Below are positions 11,646-23,180 of a stretch of 64,000 bases of DNA, in pieces. This DNA is from Megalonaias nervosa. Taxonomy: Eukaryota; Mollusca; Bivalvia; Unionida; Unionidae. The first letter of the stretch is position 1. Each line of letters opens with the position of its first letter. The DNA lies in the NCBI GenBank assembly GCA_016617855.1, contig JAECUM010094209.1:1-64000 (forward strand), given 5' to 3'. The notes beneath the pieces were generated by a model, which saw nothing but the letters and a program-made list of their open reading frames with translations, was not told the origin of the DNA and searched no databases. Made by a program: the position numbers and the translations under genes.

Positions 11646-13581
11646 GTAGGTATCCTGATACATATTCTGATGAAAATTCCAAAATGAAATATGTTATACT
11701 TTACATATGTTTTCATTGCTAGAGAATTATTATCTTTTCAAAATCAGGGCTGAAACAAAACAATAAAACTTTTCAGTTCACCTAGAGTTTAGAACTTTTT
11801 TCATGATAGGTCTGTCCTGTAACTGAAAAGAGAGAGTGTGTGTATGTGTGTTCATGCTTGTGTGATTTCCTTGTATTTGAAAGAAAAAGTGGATTTTCTA
11901 AATATATACCACTCCCTTATTTTATTGCACCCAGATGATTCATGAACCCCTGTTATAACAATGGAACAGGTGTGGATCTTTTTTTTTTGTTGTTGTTGTC
12001 AATACCCCCACAACCAGCTCCTATTTGCTGAACATAAATACAAGTGAGATCAAAACTGGTAAATGAAACCTTGATATATCGCTCGTTTTATCACAGAAAT
12101 TGGTAGTTAGTGCTCTGAAATGTAGAATCTACATCACATCATGAAAATCGCAACTGGTAATAAGAAGTAATGTATTTTTAGTCATTTTCTTTTTAAAAAG
12201 TACTGAAAAATAACTATAGGGCATGGTCTGTATCTATTGAACTGTTCGTAATGCCTGCTGGTGGCAATACTTTAGGAAATAAATATCAATTAAAGAGTCT
12301 TGCCGAATGAAACTTGTGTTTCAGTTTTATCTTTTTAATTTGGTGTGTGTAATCATAAATGTAATATGTCCTCATGTATTCTGACCTGAAAGGTTTCAAT
12401 CGACCTTGAAAGCGATACTCACAAGTGTTTCCAGTAGAATCTAATTAAATGCTGACAGTTTTGACTTGCGACTTGCTGAAGAGTTCGTTGCACATGTTAC
12501 AATCAATCAAAAGTAGACTGCTTGTGTTATCATATTAATTACATCTTATCAATACAAGTGAAAAAGTTAAAAAGACAGACAAATCCTATCTGCATAAGAT
12601 ATTTACAGGCGCATTATACTACGGAAGATCAGGATCTTTGTTGTTTGCAGTGTGACTCGACTTATAAGCAAGTATATATGGTAAACACTTTTTTTTAAAA
12701 TATTATGATGAAAACAACATCAATAAAATATCTAACATTAATTAGTAGTTTGCAGATGTAATCAAGGATAGCAAGGAAATGAAGCAAAAGCATACTGCAG
12801 GAAAAGCTAGGTAGGTTTCGTTGTAGAGAAGTGAGATCCAAGATTTGTAGTGAACTTAAAATTCCTGAATTGGCACTCAGATGTTTGCTCAAGTATGAGC
12901 AAACATTTTGTAACTACCAGCATTGAAATCACAGCTCATTATTATACTGAGTTTCAGCATTATTGTTTTCTTGAAATGTCAATCTTTTTTTAAGAAAACC
13001 TAGTTCTGTTCTGAATCAACAAATATTATCCATATTCACATGCAAATGGCAATGATGTCATACAGTCTTTTCACTTGTACATGTGATGTGTATTGAAACC
13101 TCAGGGAGTAATGGTTTTAAAGCTCATTGAAAGAATTGTTATCTTGAAAAGGGAGGTAACTTATGCCGAAAATAAACAGCTTCATTAAAAAAAGCTACAG
13201 TGGAACGCTGCTGTAATGCACAGCATGTTCTTTTTAGCATAAATTCATGTATAATACAATTGTGATAGAGCTCCTGAAATTTTCCAATAATTCACACATT
13301 TCTCGATGCATTACAAAATTTTAGTGCTAAAATAAAGAAGAATTTGTTTTAATAATTTTGAAAGATTTGTTGTATTTGGAAATGGCAGCAAAGCATTAGT
13401 TAAAAAAAGATACCAAATCCAACAACTAGAAGAAGTCTCATTTTCTTCTTCTTACAGAATTTTGAATCAAACTGACCAATTATTTTAACTCGTTTGGTCT
13501 ACCCAAGCTGAAGCAAGTATGATATTTCAGTAAATTTTAGTTGTGTCTCTCCATTTAATCTCATTTCTTCTGTACTCTTAG
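11646..13581 (+). other. EFL1 intron of 1.9 kb
   Basis: AT-rich intron with one terminal fragment of the double-hairpin foldback repeat at 12611-12683. I see nothing else specific. Confidence 0.8.
12611..12683. mobile_element. double-hairpin foldback MITE, fragment 1
   Basis: Only one end is present: gatcaggatctttgttgtttgcag, then gactcgacttataagcaag and tatatatggta. It matches the right end of the complete copies elsewhere. Confidence 0.7.
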
Positions 13582-13766
13582 GCAAGCTGTATGCTGTGAT
13601 AGGAAAGCGGAATGGGCAGATCTTGAGCGAAGACATGCGGGAAGGCTCCCAGATATTTAATGTGAAGGCATTCTTACCAGTGGTGGAGAGTTTTGGACTT
13701 GCAGAGACCATTAGGAAGAAAACAAGTGGTCTTGCCAGCCCTCAGCTTGTGTTCAGTCACTGGGAG
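13582..13766 (+). CDS. EFL1: EFL1 exon, domain IV/V region
   Basis: The exon encodes about 62 residues from [18 protein letters not shown] to [14 protein letters not shown]. This is a highly conserved part of EFL1 and EF-2-like factors, equivalent to the end of domain IV and the beginning of domain V. The acceptor is tactcttag at 13573-13581. The first two bases complete a Gly codon begun in the previous exon. The donor is gtaata at 13767 and leaves the frame at phase 0. The intron before it is 1.9 kb and the one after it is 11.1 kb, the longest of the visible part. The segment [13 protein letters not shown] is nearly invariant in the family as I remember it, so the call is firm. Confidence 0.94.
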
Positions 13767-14385
13767 GTAATACACTTTACACTTTGTTGATTTTTTTTCT
13801 TCAAATTTATATATAGTAATAAATTTGGAATTAAAAACCTTTTGTACTTGCAACCATATCAAGAAAGCAATTATGCAACTTTACAATGATTGATCATATG
13901 TAGATTTTAGACATGTTCAGAGAAGAGGCACTTGTAAACAGGATGGAAGCAACAGGAGTTGCCTCCCTTTTTATGTGCTCTCTTGTGCCCAGTAAAAACC
14001 ATTGGATGTAACACAAACTAATTACCACAAATCCCCCAATAGTGAATGGATGATGTATATGGAGCTGATTACTGCTATGATTCCACCCTGATGTCTGTAG
14101 AATATTTCACAAAGATATGAAACTTCAGTTCAGAGTGTTGATTTTATGAGGCCATCATTTGTGATTCACTTGAGTTGAATGCTGTTATGAATGGTTCGCA
14201 AATAAATTAAATCCATGAGATTTATGATCACTCTAAATAACAGGAGATGGTCTTAAATGTATGCACAAAGAATTGTGACTTTGCTTCAGCCAAACTACTG
14301 TTGGACCATTAATGCTGTAAATAGCTATGCATACTTTGTTAGTGTCTTTGACAGCTATTCATGATAGATCATTTGTTAGGGATGG

Positions 14386-14612
14386 TATGGCAAACTACTG
14401 ACAGGTAGTTAAAATTTGGGATTGGACATGGGCAAACTACTTACAGGTAGCTAAAATTTGGGATTGGATTTGGGCAAACTACTGACAGGTAGCTAAAATT
14501 TGGGATTGGACATGGGCAAACTACTGACAGGTACCTAAAATTTGGGATTAGACATGGGCAAACTGGTGACAGGTAACTGAAATTTGGGATTGGACTTTGG
14601 CAAACTACTGAT
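14386..14612. repeat. 42-bp tandem repeat, about 5.5 units
   Basis: Unit ggcaaactactgacaggtag plus ctaaaatttgggattggacat. Confidence 0.88.
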
Positions 14613-14659
14613 AGACATCTGTTGAGGTAAACAAGTCTGATATCTGTCAGTGTAAGCAG

Positions 14660-14662
<3 letters not shown>

Positions 14663-14739
<77 letters not shown>

Positions 14740-14740
14740 T
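14663..14740. repeat. AT microsatellite
   Basis: About 36 AT dinucleotides with one C interruption, able to form a cruciform. Confidence 0.95.
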
Positions 14741-14974
14741 GGTCTAATTTAAATCAGACTTGATAAATGAGCTTAAATTAACAAGATGTAGGATGTCAGC
14801 ACTTTACCACTGTTATCTGTGATCATATTTTCATCAAACTTTGACACCTGGCTTAAACAAAACTGATTTATGTCAACATAAGAATTCCTGAATAACACTG
14901 ATATTATTGTTTAAATTTTGGCATTTTATTTAGAAATACACACCACAGCAAAATATGAAACTGGAATGGAACCT

Positions 14975-15695
14975 GAGTGAGGATGGTTGTATTGACATAG
15001 TTTTCACTAAAAGACTTTTTTTGATGTCTAGTTGGTTCTAAATGAAAATGGTCCCCCTTAGACATCTGGTATGGCCACCGTGGCAGCCACCTTGAAAATA
15101 TTATTGCTGCTCCTTCTCAATAGAAGGTTGTATTGATATGGAGTTTTCACTAAAGACTTTGTACGATGTCACTTTAGGCCCTTGAAGAAAAATGATGTCC
15201 ATAAGTCAACTAGTATGACCATAATTGAGGTCATCTTGATTACTACTAATCTGAATGAATGGGATTTTTAAAAAAAAACAACATGATGTATGCTTGGTCC
15301 TATATAAAAATGGTGCCACTGAGACATTAAATATGGCTGCCAAGGCAGCCATCTTGAAAATATTTTTATTGGTACCCTTCCTGAATGACTGGTTGCATCC
15401 TCATGGGGTTTCACTGAAAGATTTGTGATGTCTACTTGGTACTAAATCAGAATGGTGCTGATCAGACTGCCAAAATGGCCACCAAATATTTTTCTCCAAA
15501 ATGACTGGCCAAAGCTACATGATGTTTTCACTAAAAAACTTACTATGTCTGTTGTATACTAAAGGAGAAATATGCCGATCTGACTACTAGCATGGCCAGC
15601 ATGGTAGCAGTATTGAAAATCTTTGTTACCTAAACAAATGACCATGGTGACATGGTGTTTGTTTGTTTCATGGCAATCCTCTCATTAGCTTATAA
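14975..15695 (+). repeat. dispersed repeat family R, copy 2 (partial)
   Basis: About five diverged units of the same ~150-bp monomer (for example tggccaccgtggcagccacc at 15071 and atggctgccaaggcagccatcttgaaaat near 15332). The opening hairpin and the tail are both missing. Confidence 0.65.
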
Positions 15696-15827
15696 CAAAG
15701 AGCAAATATAAAACAGTCCGTCACATAAGCAATGACAAGTAGAACTAAAAACCCCATTTAGATTAACAGGTTGCATAGGCATCCACAGAGAATTGTCCAG
15801 GGGTGTGGTATGGCAAAATCATTTTTC

Positions 15828-15882
15828 TGTGTGTGTGTGTGTGTGTGTGCATGCGTGCGTTTGTTTGTGCGCGCGCACACAA
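15828..15882. repeat. GT and GC microsatellite
   Basis: gtgtgtgt run followed by gcgcgcgcacac, purine-pyrimidine alternating. Confidence 0.9.
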
Positions 15883-16847
15883 GATTAGAGATGCTCTATA
15901 ATAATCTAGAACAAAGAATCTTAAGAGATGTACCCCCAAAAACTCTTGTTGCACCACTGTCAAATTTGCACAAATTTCATGAAATAACACCAAAATATTA
16001 ACTGAAACCATGCATTATATTTTCAGTCCCTATCTTTATTTATTCACTACACCCCTCCTGTATTCAGATTCTGCCATTTTTAAACATATTTTCACAAGAA
16101 AGGGTAATTTTTGTACCCCAAATTGTCATTTCTACCTGGCATATATAACAACAATAAATTTTTTTATGACAATTTCTGAATGGCTTGATTATAAAGATGA
16201 TTGATCAAATATATTACATGTACTAGACTATCATGTGATCAAGTAAGTAATGTGTTTTGACAGGCCAATAAATTTTGGTAGTCTGTCAATATAGTAATTT
16301 CCAGCACCAAAACAAATCAACAGATTCGTGGATTTTAAGGTGAAGGACAATTTTAAGCTTTCTCTTTTTCTTAAATCTGGTATAGTTATATATGGCAAAC
16401 TGCAGAATTTTAAATGGAAGTCCAGGGCCAACATTCTTCCAAAAATCTGCAAGTTTTGTGTTTAGGAAAACTGAGAACCAAACTCTGAAAACTTAAGATT
16501 GCAGGATTTGAAAATTTGGGCCATGTAAGCAAGTCATCTCCAAACTTTAACCATTAGAGCACATTAATGTACAATTTATCCCTCCAGATGGGAGATTTAC
16601 TATTTAGATATTATATGGGCTCTGGTATCTCAATAGGTAAACATGGATTACACTTTGTGGCTGGGTAGCACTATAGGTAAGGTAAGAAGCTTATCAAATT
16701 CAAGTTCAAAAGGTCATTCCTCAAAATCACAGTGACTGAAAGATGATAAATGGTATATGTACAATAATTTCAGTTCTACATCACCTGATTAGACTAAACT
16801 TTGTGGATTATTAATTAGAGAGTGCCACCTTCTAAATGTGTTCTATA

Positions 16848-19126
16848 CAGGGTTCCCACGCTACCGGGAAATCGGGAAAAAGTCATGAGAAATGATGATT
16901 TTTTTTTTCCCAACCATGGAAAGTCCTTGAATTTTTTAAATATTGATGAAAGTTGGGAAAAACCCGGGAATTTTCTGCCACCAATTGATGCCTGAAACAG
17001 TTAGGTAATTGAGTCGTAACTGAACTGATCCTGAGTTAAATTTATTGAGTTCTGACCAGAATATTCGGAGGTTGCAGTACGGATCTTTTGCCGTACACGT
17101 GTTGAGTCAATCCACAAATCAGTGCATTAGTTTCGTCTAGTAGCTTTTTTCCACAGACTGCTTGATATACGTATTTTTCCTTACTTGGAAGGTATGAAAA
17201 CTAGTCTAGCATCACAATAGACCAACATGGTGGCGGTAAAGCTTAGCTGCTTACCAGATGGCCTTTGTTAAATTCTTTGTTAAATTGAGTCATACCTGCA
17301 TGAAAACCATATGAAAAATATTTTTTTTCTCAGAAATTGAGAGTATTAAAATCCTTTTGTCTTTAATCTGTTGAAAGACAAGACAAACTACAGCGTTCAT
17401 GAAATTTGACCTGGTACTTGGATTTGCATTGCTAGTCGTACAAGTACACAAATCTCACAAACCACATTTTCAGATGTTATAGAAAAAAAATAAAACATTC
17501 AATAAAAGTTGCATACTGGTTGTAATAAAAACACAAAATGAAAGAACACAATATTCTTTACATTTATTCTGTGAACAACTACCGGAGTTTTGTTGTATCA
17601 CATGATTGATGAATCTGATTGGTGATTGGTGATCATGTGATTGGTTGATGAATCTGACTGGCCAAATTGCTGCGACAGCGACAGGTTTCTTGTTCTCGAA
17701 ATAAATACTTTGAGAATTATGTGTTCTGTCTGGTTTTTACAAAAGCTATCTGACTTTCATTTAACATAATTTAATTTTTGTACAACAGCATTAAAATCGA
17801 GTTTGTTGTTGATATCACATGACTATTGGACTTCCCATGAAGTGGTTTGAGATTTGTGAAGTCATGTGACTAGTAATGCAAATGGCGAGCACAGGGTCAG
17901 GTTTCATCAATGCTGTAGTTGAGTCTGGTCTGTCAGAATATAGTCTCTGAATATAGTACTTGCCATTTCTGAGAAAATAAATAATTTTTCTATCGAGTTC
18001 ATGCAGGTATAAGTCATTTTAACGTCGTTTGAATTTGCTAGGCCAGCTGGTAAGTGACTACCATATGCCGCTACCACACGGTGGCGGAAAATTCTAAATT
18101 TTCGATATGCAATTGCTTTGACCCCACACCCAAACCTAAATGTCCAAATGTGAAAAATGGAGTGGAATATTCGGAGGAAACCCGGATTAGAAAATGAACT
18201 GCTATTCGTTTTAAGCCAAATTTGTTGTCCAAAAATGTTGAATCTCTGAGCTGAACTTTGTATGAAACAATTACACAGTGAGATGTAGCTTGAAACATTG
18301 GTTTCAGATCTTGAATAGAACGCAGGAGAAATGAGAAATTGTCGTCCCTTGTTTTATATTTTAAAATACGATAGGAGCCCCTGTATCAATACAGGTTTGG
18401 GGACTAGTTTATCGAATCACAAGAAGAAAAGTTGATTTTACAGAAAATTCAGTCCTATTTTATATATCAATATATTATTTTGAAGATCTTTTGTCAAAAT
18501 TTAAATCAACTCTTATGTAAAAATATTTTAATGATGCATTTTTAATCAAATTGTCATAAGTAGTATAGGTTGTTTGAAAAATCTTGTTTGGGTTTTATTG
18601 GCACACAAATTCAGGGTTAAACTTTTTTTGTTACAAGACAAGATTCTAATACTCTGCTTTCACTGTTTTGTTTTTTGCATACTGTGACAGGAAATATTTA
18701 GTTCGTATAACATGCATATATATATTGCTATAGAATTCTTTAGAATTAAAGGTTTGAAAGGAAACAGAACTAATTTATGTTCATTATGTTGTTTCCACAT
18801 AGCAACATAATGCAGGTCAGCAAAGTAAAGTCAAAAATTGTATTCTGTACATTGAAATGACTTTACATGCCAAATTATAGGAATATAGCCTGTTTCGTGT
18901 GATACGTTTTTGGTTTTGTACATGATCATCTTTTCTGACTTAGATGCTTTGGAGAGTCTTGAAAGAAAAACATCTTCAGATTTAGAAAATGAATATTTTA
19001 TGATCTAAAATGTATTTTAATTCTATTCAGTAATGGTCATATGTGAACCTTGAAAAAATTAATTTCATCCTGGAAAAACCCTGGAAATGACCAGGAAATT
19101 TATCTTTAGAAAAGCGTGGGAACCAT
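16848..19126 (+). mobile_element. hAT-like non-autonomous DNA transposon, copy A
   Basis: The element starts CAGGGTTCCCACGC and ends GCGTGGGAACCAT, a short terminal inverted repeat of the CA-GGG type usual for hAT elements. The flanks are gttctata before and atctatag after; they share TCTATA, so the 8-bp duplication is blurred. The subterminal region has repeats of gggaaa/ggaaaaac type. There is no transposase frame. A second copy at 57457-60033 in inverted orientation shares the whole length and both ends. Inside lies a nested inverted repeat (see 17215-18085). Confidence 0.75.
17215..18085. repeat. nested foldback (inverted repeat) inside hAT-like copy A
   Basis: The left arm (tggcggtaaagc, cttaccagatggcc, acctgcatgaa, tttctcagaaat in order) reappears inverted in the right arm near 17935-18080 (gaaaataaat, catgcaggtata, ggccagctggtaag, ggtggcgg). 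Further pairs occur inward, such as 17390-17465 against 17845-17915. The centre is near 17650, where cat-gtgattggttgatg motifs repeat. The same structure is present in copy B, so it belongs to the element family. Confidence 0.65.
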
Positions 19127-19143
19127 ATCTATAGCCCAAAGTA

Positions 19144-19174
19144 GTAGTTGTTGTTGTTGTTGTTGTTGTTGTTT
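19144..19174. repeat. TTG microsatellite
   Basis: About nine to ten TTG units just after the end of hAT-like copy A. Confidence 0.9.
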
Positions 19175-19302
19175 TGAGGGGGTTTGCATGATTTTAGTTT
19201 ACAAAATATCTTAAACTTTGATGGATTAGGTCATCCCAATCCTACCACTCTCTTATAGTCACTGATCTTTATATGATCTGCCTGTGAAAGTGAGGTGAAT
19301 TT

Positions 19303-19425
19303 GCAAAAAAAGGTGTGGGGTGTTGTACAAAAAAGGGTGTGGGGTGTTGTACAAAAAAGGGTGTGGGGTGTTGTACAAAAAAAGGTGTGGGGTGTTGTAC
19401 AAAAAAGGGTGTGGGGTGTTGTACA
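19303..19425. repeat. 24-bp G-rich tandem repeat, 5 units
   Basis: Unit aaaaaagggtgtggggtgtt plus gtac, nearly perfect. Open frames on both strands here (VWGVVQKR repeats) are artefacts of the 24-bp period. Confidence 0.93.
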
Positions 19426-19616
19426 GAAGAGTGAGCTTAATCATGTAAGCTTCAATTCTGGAGCAGGTTTGGAGTATAATGAAAAGAAAATTGGTATTTC
19501 CTTTTAAATACTACATATATTTCATCTTGTGATGCAAAAATCTCATCAAAAATTTCAAATTTTCTGATGAAATATATCTAGTATTAAAGTAGGAAGAGAA
19601 TATATCCCCTATATAT

Positions 19617-20541
19617 TGTTACGTGTAGGCTCGTACAAATGTAACAGAAGAAAAGAGTGAAGTCAACAAGCTTTGTATATTTTAACAAAATAATTTATTT
19701 CTATAGAAAAGATTGTATAAATAGGTAAATAGGACTTACAGCTTGTGAATATAATCCAAAATTTGATCCAAAGAATGAAAAACACAATTCCTATCACTAA
19801 ATAGTTCTATTAGAATTCAAGTTCGAATCTCGACGACACACAAATATGGAAGGCGATGACATCAGGTGTGGTCCAATGTACAAATACATGTATCAACAAT
19901 TCCTCAAATGAATCACAGTTTTTGTTTCCGAATAATTCCAGAATAAATTTCCATGAATATCTTTCAGAATTTTTTATAAAAAAGTCAACTTGTTGAGTTT
20001 CCAGGAGAATAAATTATTAAATCCAAAAATCAGATGAAAAACAAACAATCTGGCAACAAATAAAAAGAAACACCTTGTTCCTTCAAGATGTTAAAATGAC
20101 TCTGCCAGAAGAATATTAAGAATGCATATTTAAACCCCATAAACATGATTTCAAGTCTCGCGAGATGGGTCATGTGGTCTCTTACTACAAGAAATCCATC
20201 ACCTACGCCAGTGTAGCCCCACTTAAAAACCAATAATTAAATAGCGTTGTTTACACATGGTGATCACGCAAGGAAAGTATGGCCCTGATACTGACCAATC
20301 ATTTTAACTGCCTGTTTACAAACTTCTCCAACCTAAGACGAACTAGGTTAACTAAAAATAATTGTCATGTAACACTTTTAAGTCTTAAATAAACAACATT
20401 TGCTAAAAGAAAATATCGAATTACTGAAAAAGAATTTTGAATCCTTTCAGTAATCATTACAATAAAATGTAATGAAACAAAAATAAAATAAAAAGAATTT
20501 CAAAACTAACACACAAGCAATTTAATTACATATACGTAACA
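19617..20541. mobile_element. candidate solo LTR (about 925 bp)
   Basis: The segment begins TGTTACGT and ends ACGTAACA, giving the TG...CA ends of an LTR. ATAT flanks both sides (19613-19616 and 20542-20545). A TATA-like tataaatagg occurs near 19715, and many AATAAA-like hexamers lie toward the end. There is no internal coding sequence and no second LTR, so it would be a solo LTR. The inverted ends also allow a MITE-type DNA element, but the length and internal structure favour an LTR. Confidence 0.5.
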
Positions 20542-20810
20542 ATATTTCCAACTTTTGTCAAACTCTGATTAGAAATTTGACCTCCAGAGTGGTCATAAAC
20601 TAAAGGGATTGATGCCTGCTAGATATATTCACCACAAAAGTGGATTAGTACAAGTTAAAAATCTACTAGACTCTGACATATTTTAGTGATTCCCAAACGC
20701 CATTATCTTGAAATTTGTGTTAAATTCCAGTCAGACACATCTCCATAATGGTACTGGAACATGATGCTCTGTTTTAAAAATTTGCCATGAATTACAGATT
20801 CTGTTTGCAG

Positions 20811-20903
20811 GCCAATCCTAAAGATACAGTGTCTGTGTCCAGTGATCACAGCTCCATCATGCAGAAAATTTGGGATCTTGTGAAGGCAGCAAATACTCAG
20901 TAG
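20811..20903 (+). other. possible cryptic or alternative EFL1 terminal exon
   Basis: A good acceptor (ctgtttgcag, 20801-20810) is followed by 30 open codons (ANPKDTVSVSSD...IWDLVKAANTQ) and TAG at 20901-20903. The phase (0) fits the upstream EFL1 exon ending in HWE, so splicing to it would give an EFL1 with a different C-terminus lacking the conserved FWVPTTEEE tail. I do not recognise the peptide. The last codons run into a 36-bp tandem repeat. A chance open stretch is quite possible; transcript evidence would be needed. Confidence 0.25.
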
Positions 20904-21027
20904 CCAATCAGATCACAGCAAATACAATATACTCAGTAGCCAATCAGATCACAGCAAATACAATATACTCAGTAGCCAATCAGATCACAGCAAATACAAT
21001 ATACTCAGTAGCCAATCAGATCACATT
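20887..21027. repeat. 36-bp tandem repeat, 4 units
   Basis: Unit atactcagtagccaatcag plus atcacagcaaatacaat, nearly identical units. Confidence 0.93.
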
Positions 21028-22154
21028 AAGTTTGGTCTTGATATCATTATGACACATGATTATGATGTTTGTGTGCAAAACTCAAATGTCTTGATGACAA
21101 GGAACATAGTTGGTTAGATCCTTTGATGATTTGAGGCTGCAGTTGAAGTTTTTACACTTGCGAAAATAATGAAAACCAGTAACAAATAAATTTTAGAATA
21201 CAAGATGCATAAACTTGAATATAAGTTTATAAAAATTTGCAAAATCATACACTTTAGGGATTAAAATAAAAAAAATTGTTAATTTTAGTAGAAGAAAAGT
21301 ATGCAAGAAAATTTTTCTAGAGGAAGTTGCAGGTTAGCATAAACCACATGCAATGATGTAATTATGGATCAAAATTTTGTTACACAATGATAGACAGTAA
21401 TTGCCATCTTTCTAATATTGATTTGTAAGAATATTTTTTTGGTAAAAACTATGAATTTATAAGTTTATTTATAAAGAATACATTTCTCAAAGCTTTTAAC
21501 AGATTTGAAATTCTTAAATAATTGGAAACAAGTTTGATATGTTTGGTGAAACAGAATTTGACAGTTGCTCGGGACTGCATATTGAAGTGCCAGAAATATT
21601 TGTAATTTATGTTATCAAATGTATTGCACATTATGGCATTTCACATATTCAGTGCCATTACTCAAATTATTTGGAATTTAAATTTTTTATTTCTAGATTT
21701 AATGTTAAAAAATAGCCCATTATGCTTTTTTACTGAAACTCCCTCCAAATATAGTTACCAAGAACAAAGAAACCCATGAAGTACAAAAAAGCAACCTTAA
21801 ATTTATAATTTAAATTTGTGTGAAAGACATATGATAAGTTGATCACAAAAACTTCATATGAAAATTTAACTTGTAAAAATCTTGGACACCTTTGAGTAAT
21901 AGGCAAGAGACTATGCTTTTATCTTTGAAAAGAATTTTTAAAAGATTACTACAATAGGTTACACTGGCATAGTATACAGTTTGGGTGATTATTCAAAATT
22001 GGTTGTGTTTTTACAACACTACATAATCTTGCTTAGTGAAATGGTCATCTTTTTAGGTTATGTAAACAGTTGAGTGTTGTTAGGCCCACTTGGACTTCTT
22101 GTTTCTTCCTATGTTCAGTATTAATTTTATTTGATAACTTTATATTCTGTGTAT

Positions 22155-23180
22155 GAGTCTGTCCATTCATCAGCTCAAGTTTGTTGTTACTGCTTCTAAA
22201 CTACATGAAGGATTGCCTTCAGCCTTTATACACACGTTCATACCATGGTCTGATTGGTCCTTAATCAAAATGGTGCTGCTTAGACATCCAGCATGGCCTT
22301 CTTGAAAATCTTGAATGGACAGTCATATCAAATGGGATGTTCAAAAAAGACTTACGATTTCTAGCTGTCCTAAATGAAATGGTTCCAATCTAAAGTTCAA
22401 TATGGCTGTCATCTTGAAAATATTGCTATTGCTAATCCTGAATGTATGGTCATATCGACATGAGGTTTTCACTTTAAAACTTATGATGACTGGTTGGTCC
22501 CAAACGAAAATGGTGCTGATATGATGTTCATTATGGTTGCCACTGGTCATATCAACATGGGATTTTAACTACTGTTAAAGACGGATTATGATGTCATGTT
22601 GGTCAAAAATGAAAATGGTACTACTCTGATGACCAGTATGGTCATCACAGTGGCCATCTTGAAAATCTTGTTATTGCTACTCCTCCTGATGGATGGTCAT
22701 ATCATGACGTGGTTTTCAGTAGAAGGCTTCTTATTATGTCTGGGTGGTCCTAGATAAAAATAGTGCCAATCTAAGGCCCAGTTTGACCGCCATGGCAGCC
22801 ATCTTAAAAACCTTGTTATCACAACTCTGCTTGGACAGAAAGTCATATGTGGAGTTTTCATCAGAAGACTTTTTATGATGTCCAACTAGTCTTAAGTGAA
22901 AATGATGCTGAACTGACATCCATTATGGTCACCACAGTAGCCATTTTGAAAATCTTGTTATTGCTACTCTTCCAGAATAGAAGGTCAAATCTTGAAAATA
23001 TTATCTCTACTACTATCCAACTGGACCGCTATAACATAGGTGTTTTCACCAGTATTATGGTACCTAGTTGATCCTAAATCAAAATGGTGCCAGTCATACA
23101 TCCAGTCATAAAATCTAGTTGTTACTTAACCCCCAGAATGAATGATCATTATGACATGGGGTTTTGCCAAAAGACTTGTA
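22155..23180 (+). repeat. dispersed repeat family R, copy 3 (partial)
   Basis: Begins in the opening segment (gtccattcatcagctcaag...accatggtctgattggtcc), followed by about six ~150-bp units, then ends without the tail. Small open frames across it are repeat artefacts. Confidence 0.65.

Noticed and set aside
11391..11663. Antisense open frame inside the large EFL1 exon
   Set aside because: Shadow of the EFL1 coding sequence; no independent similarity.
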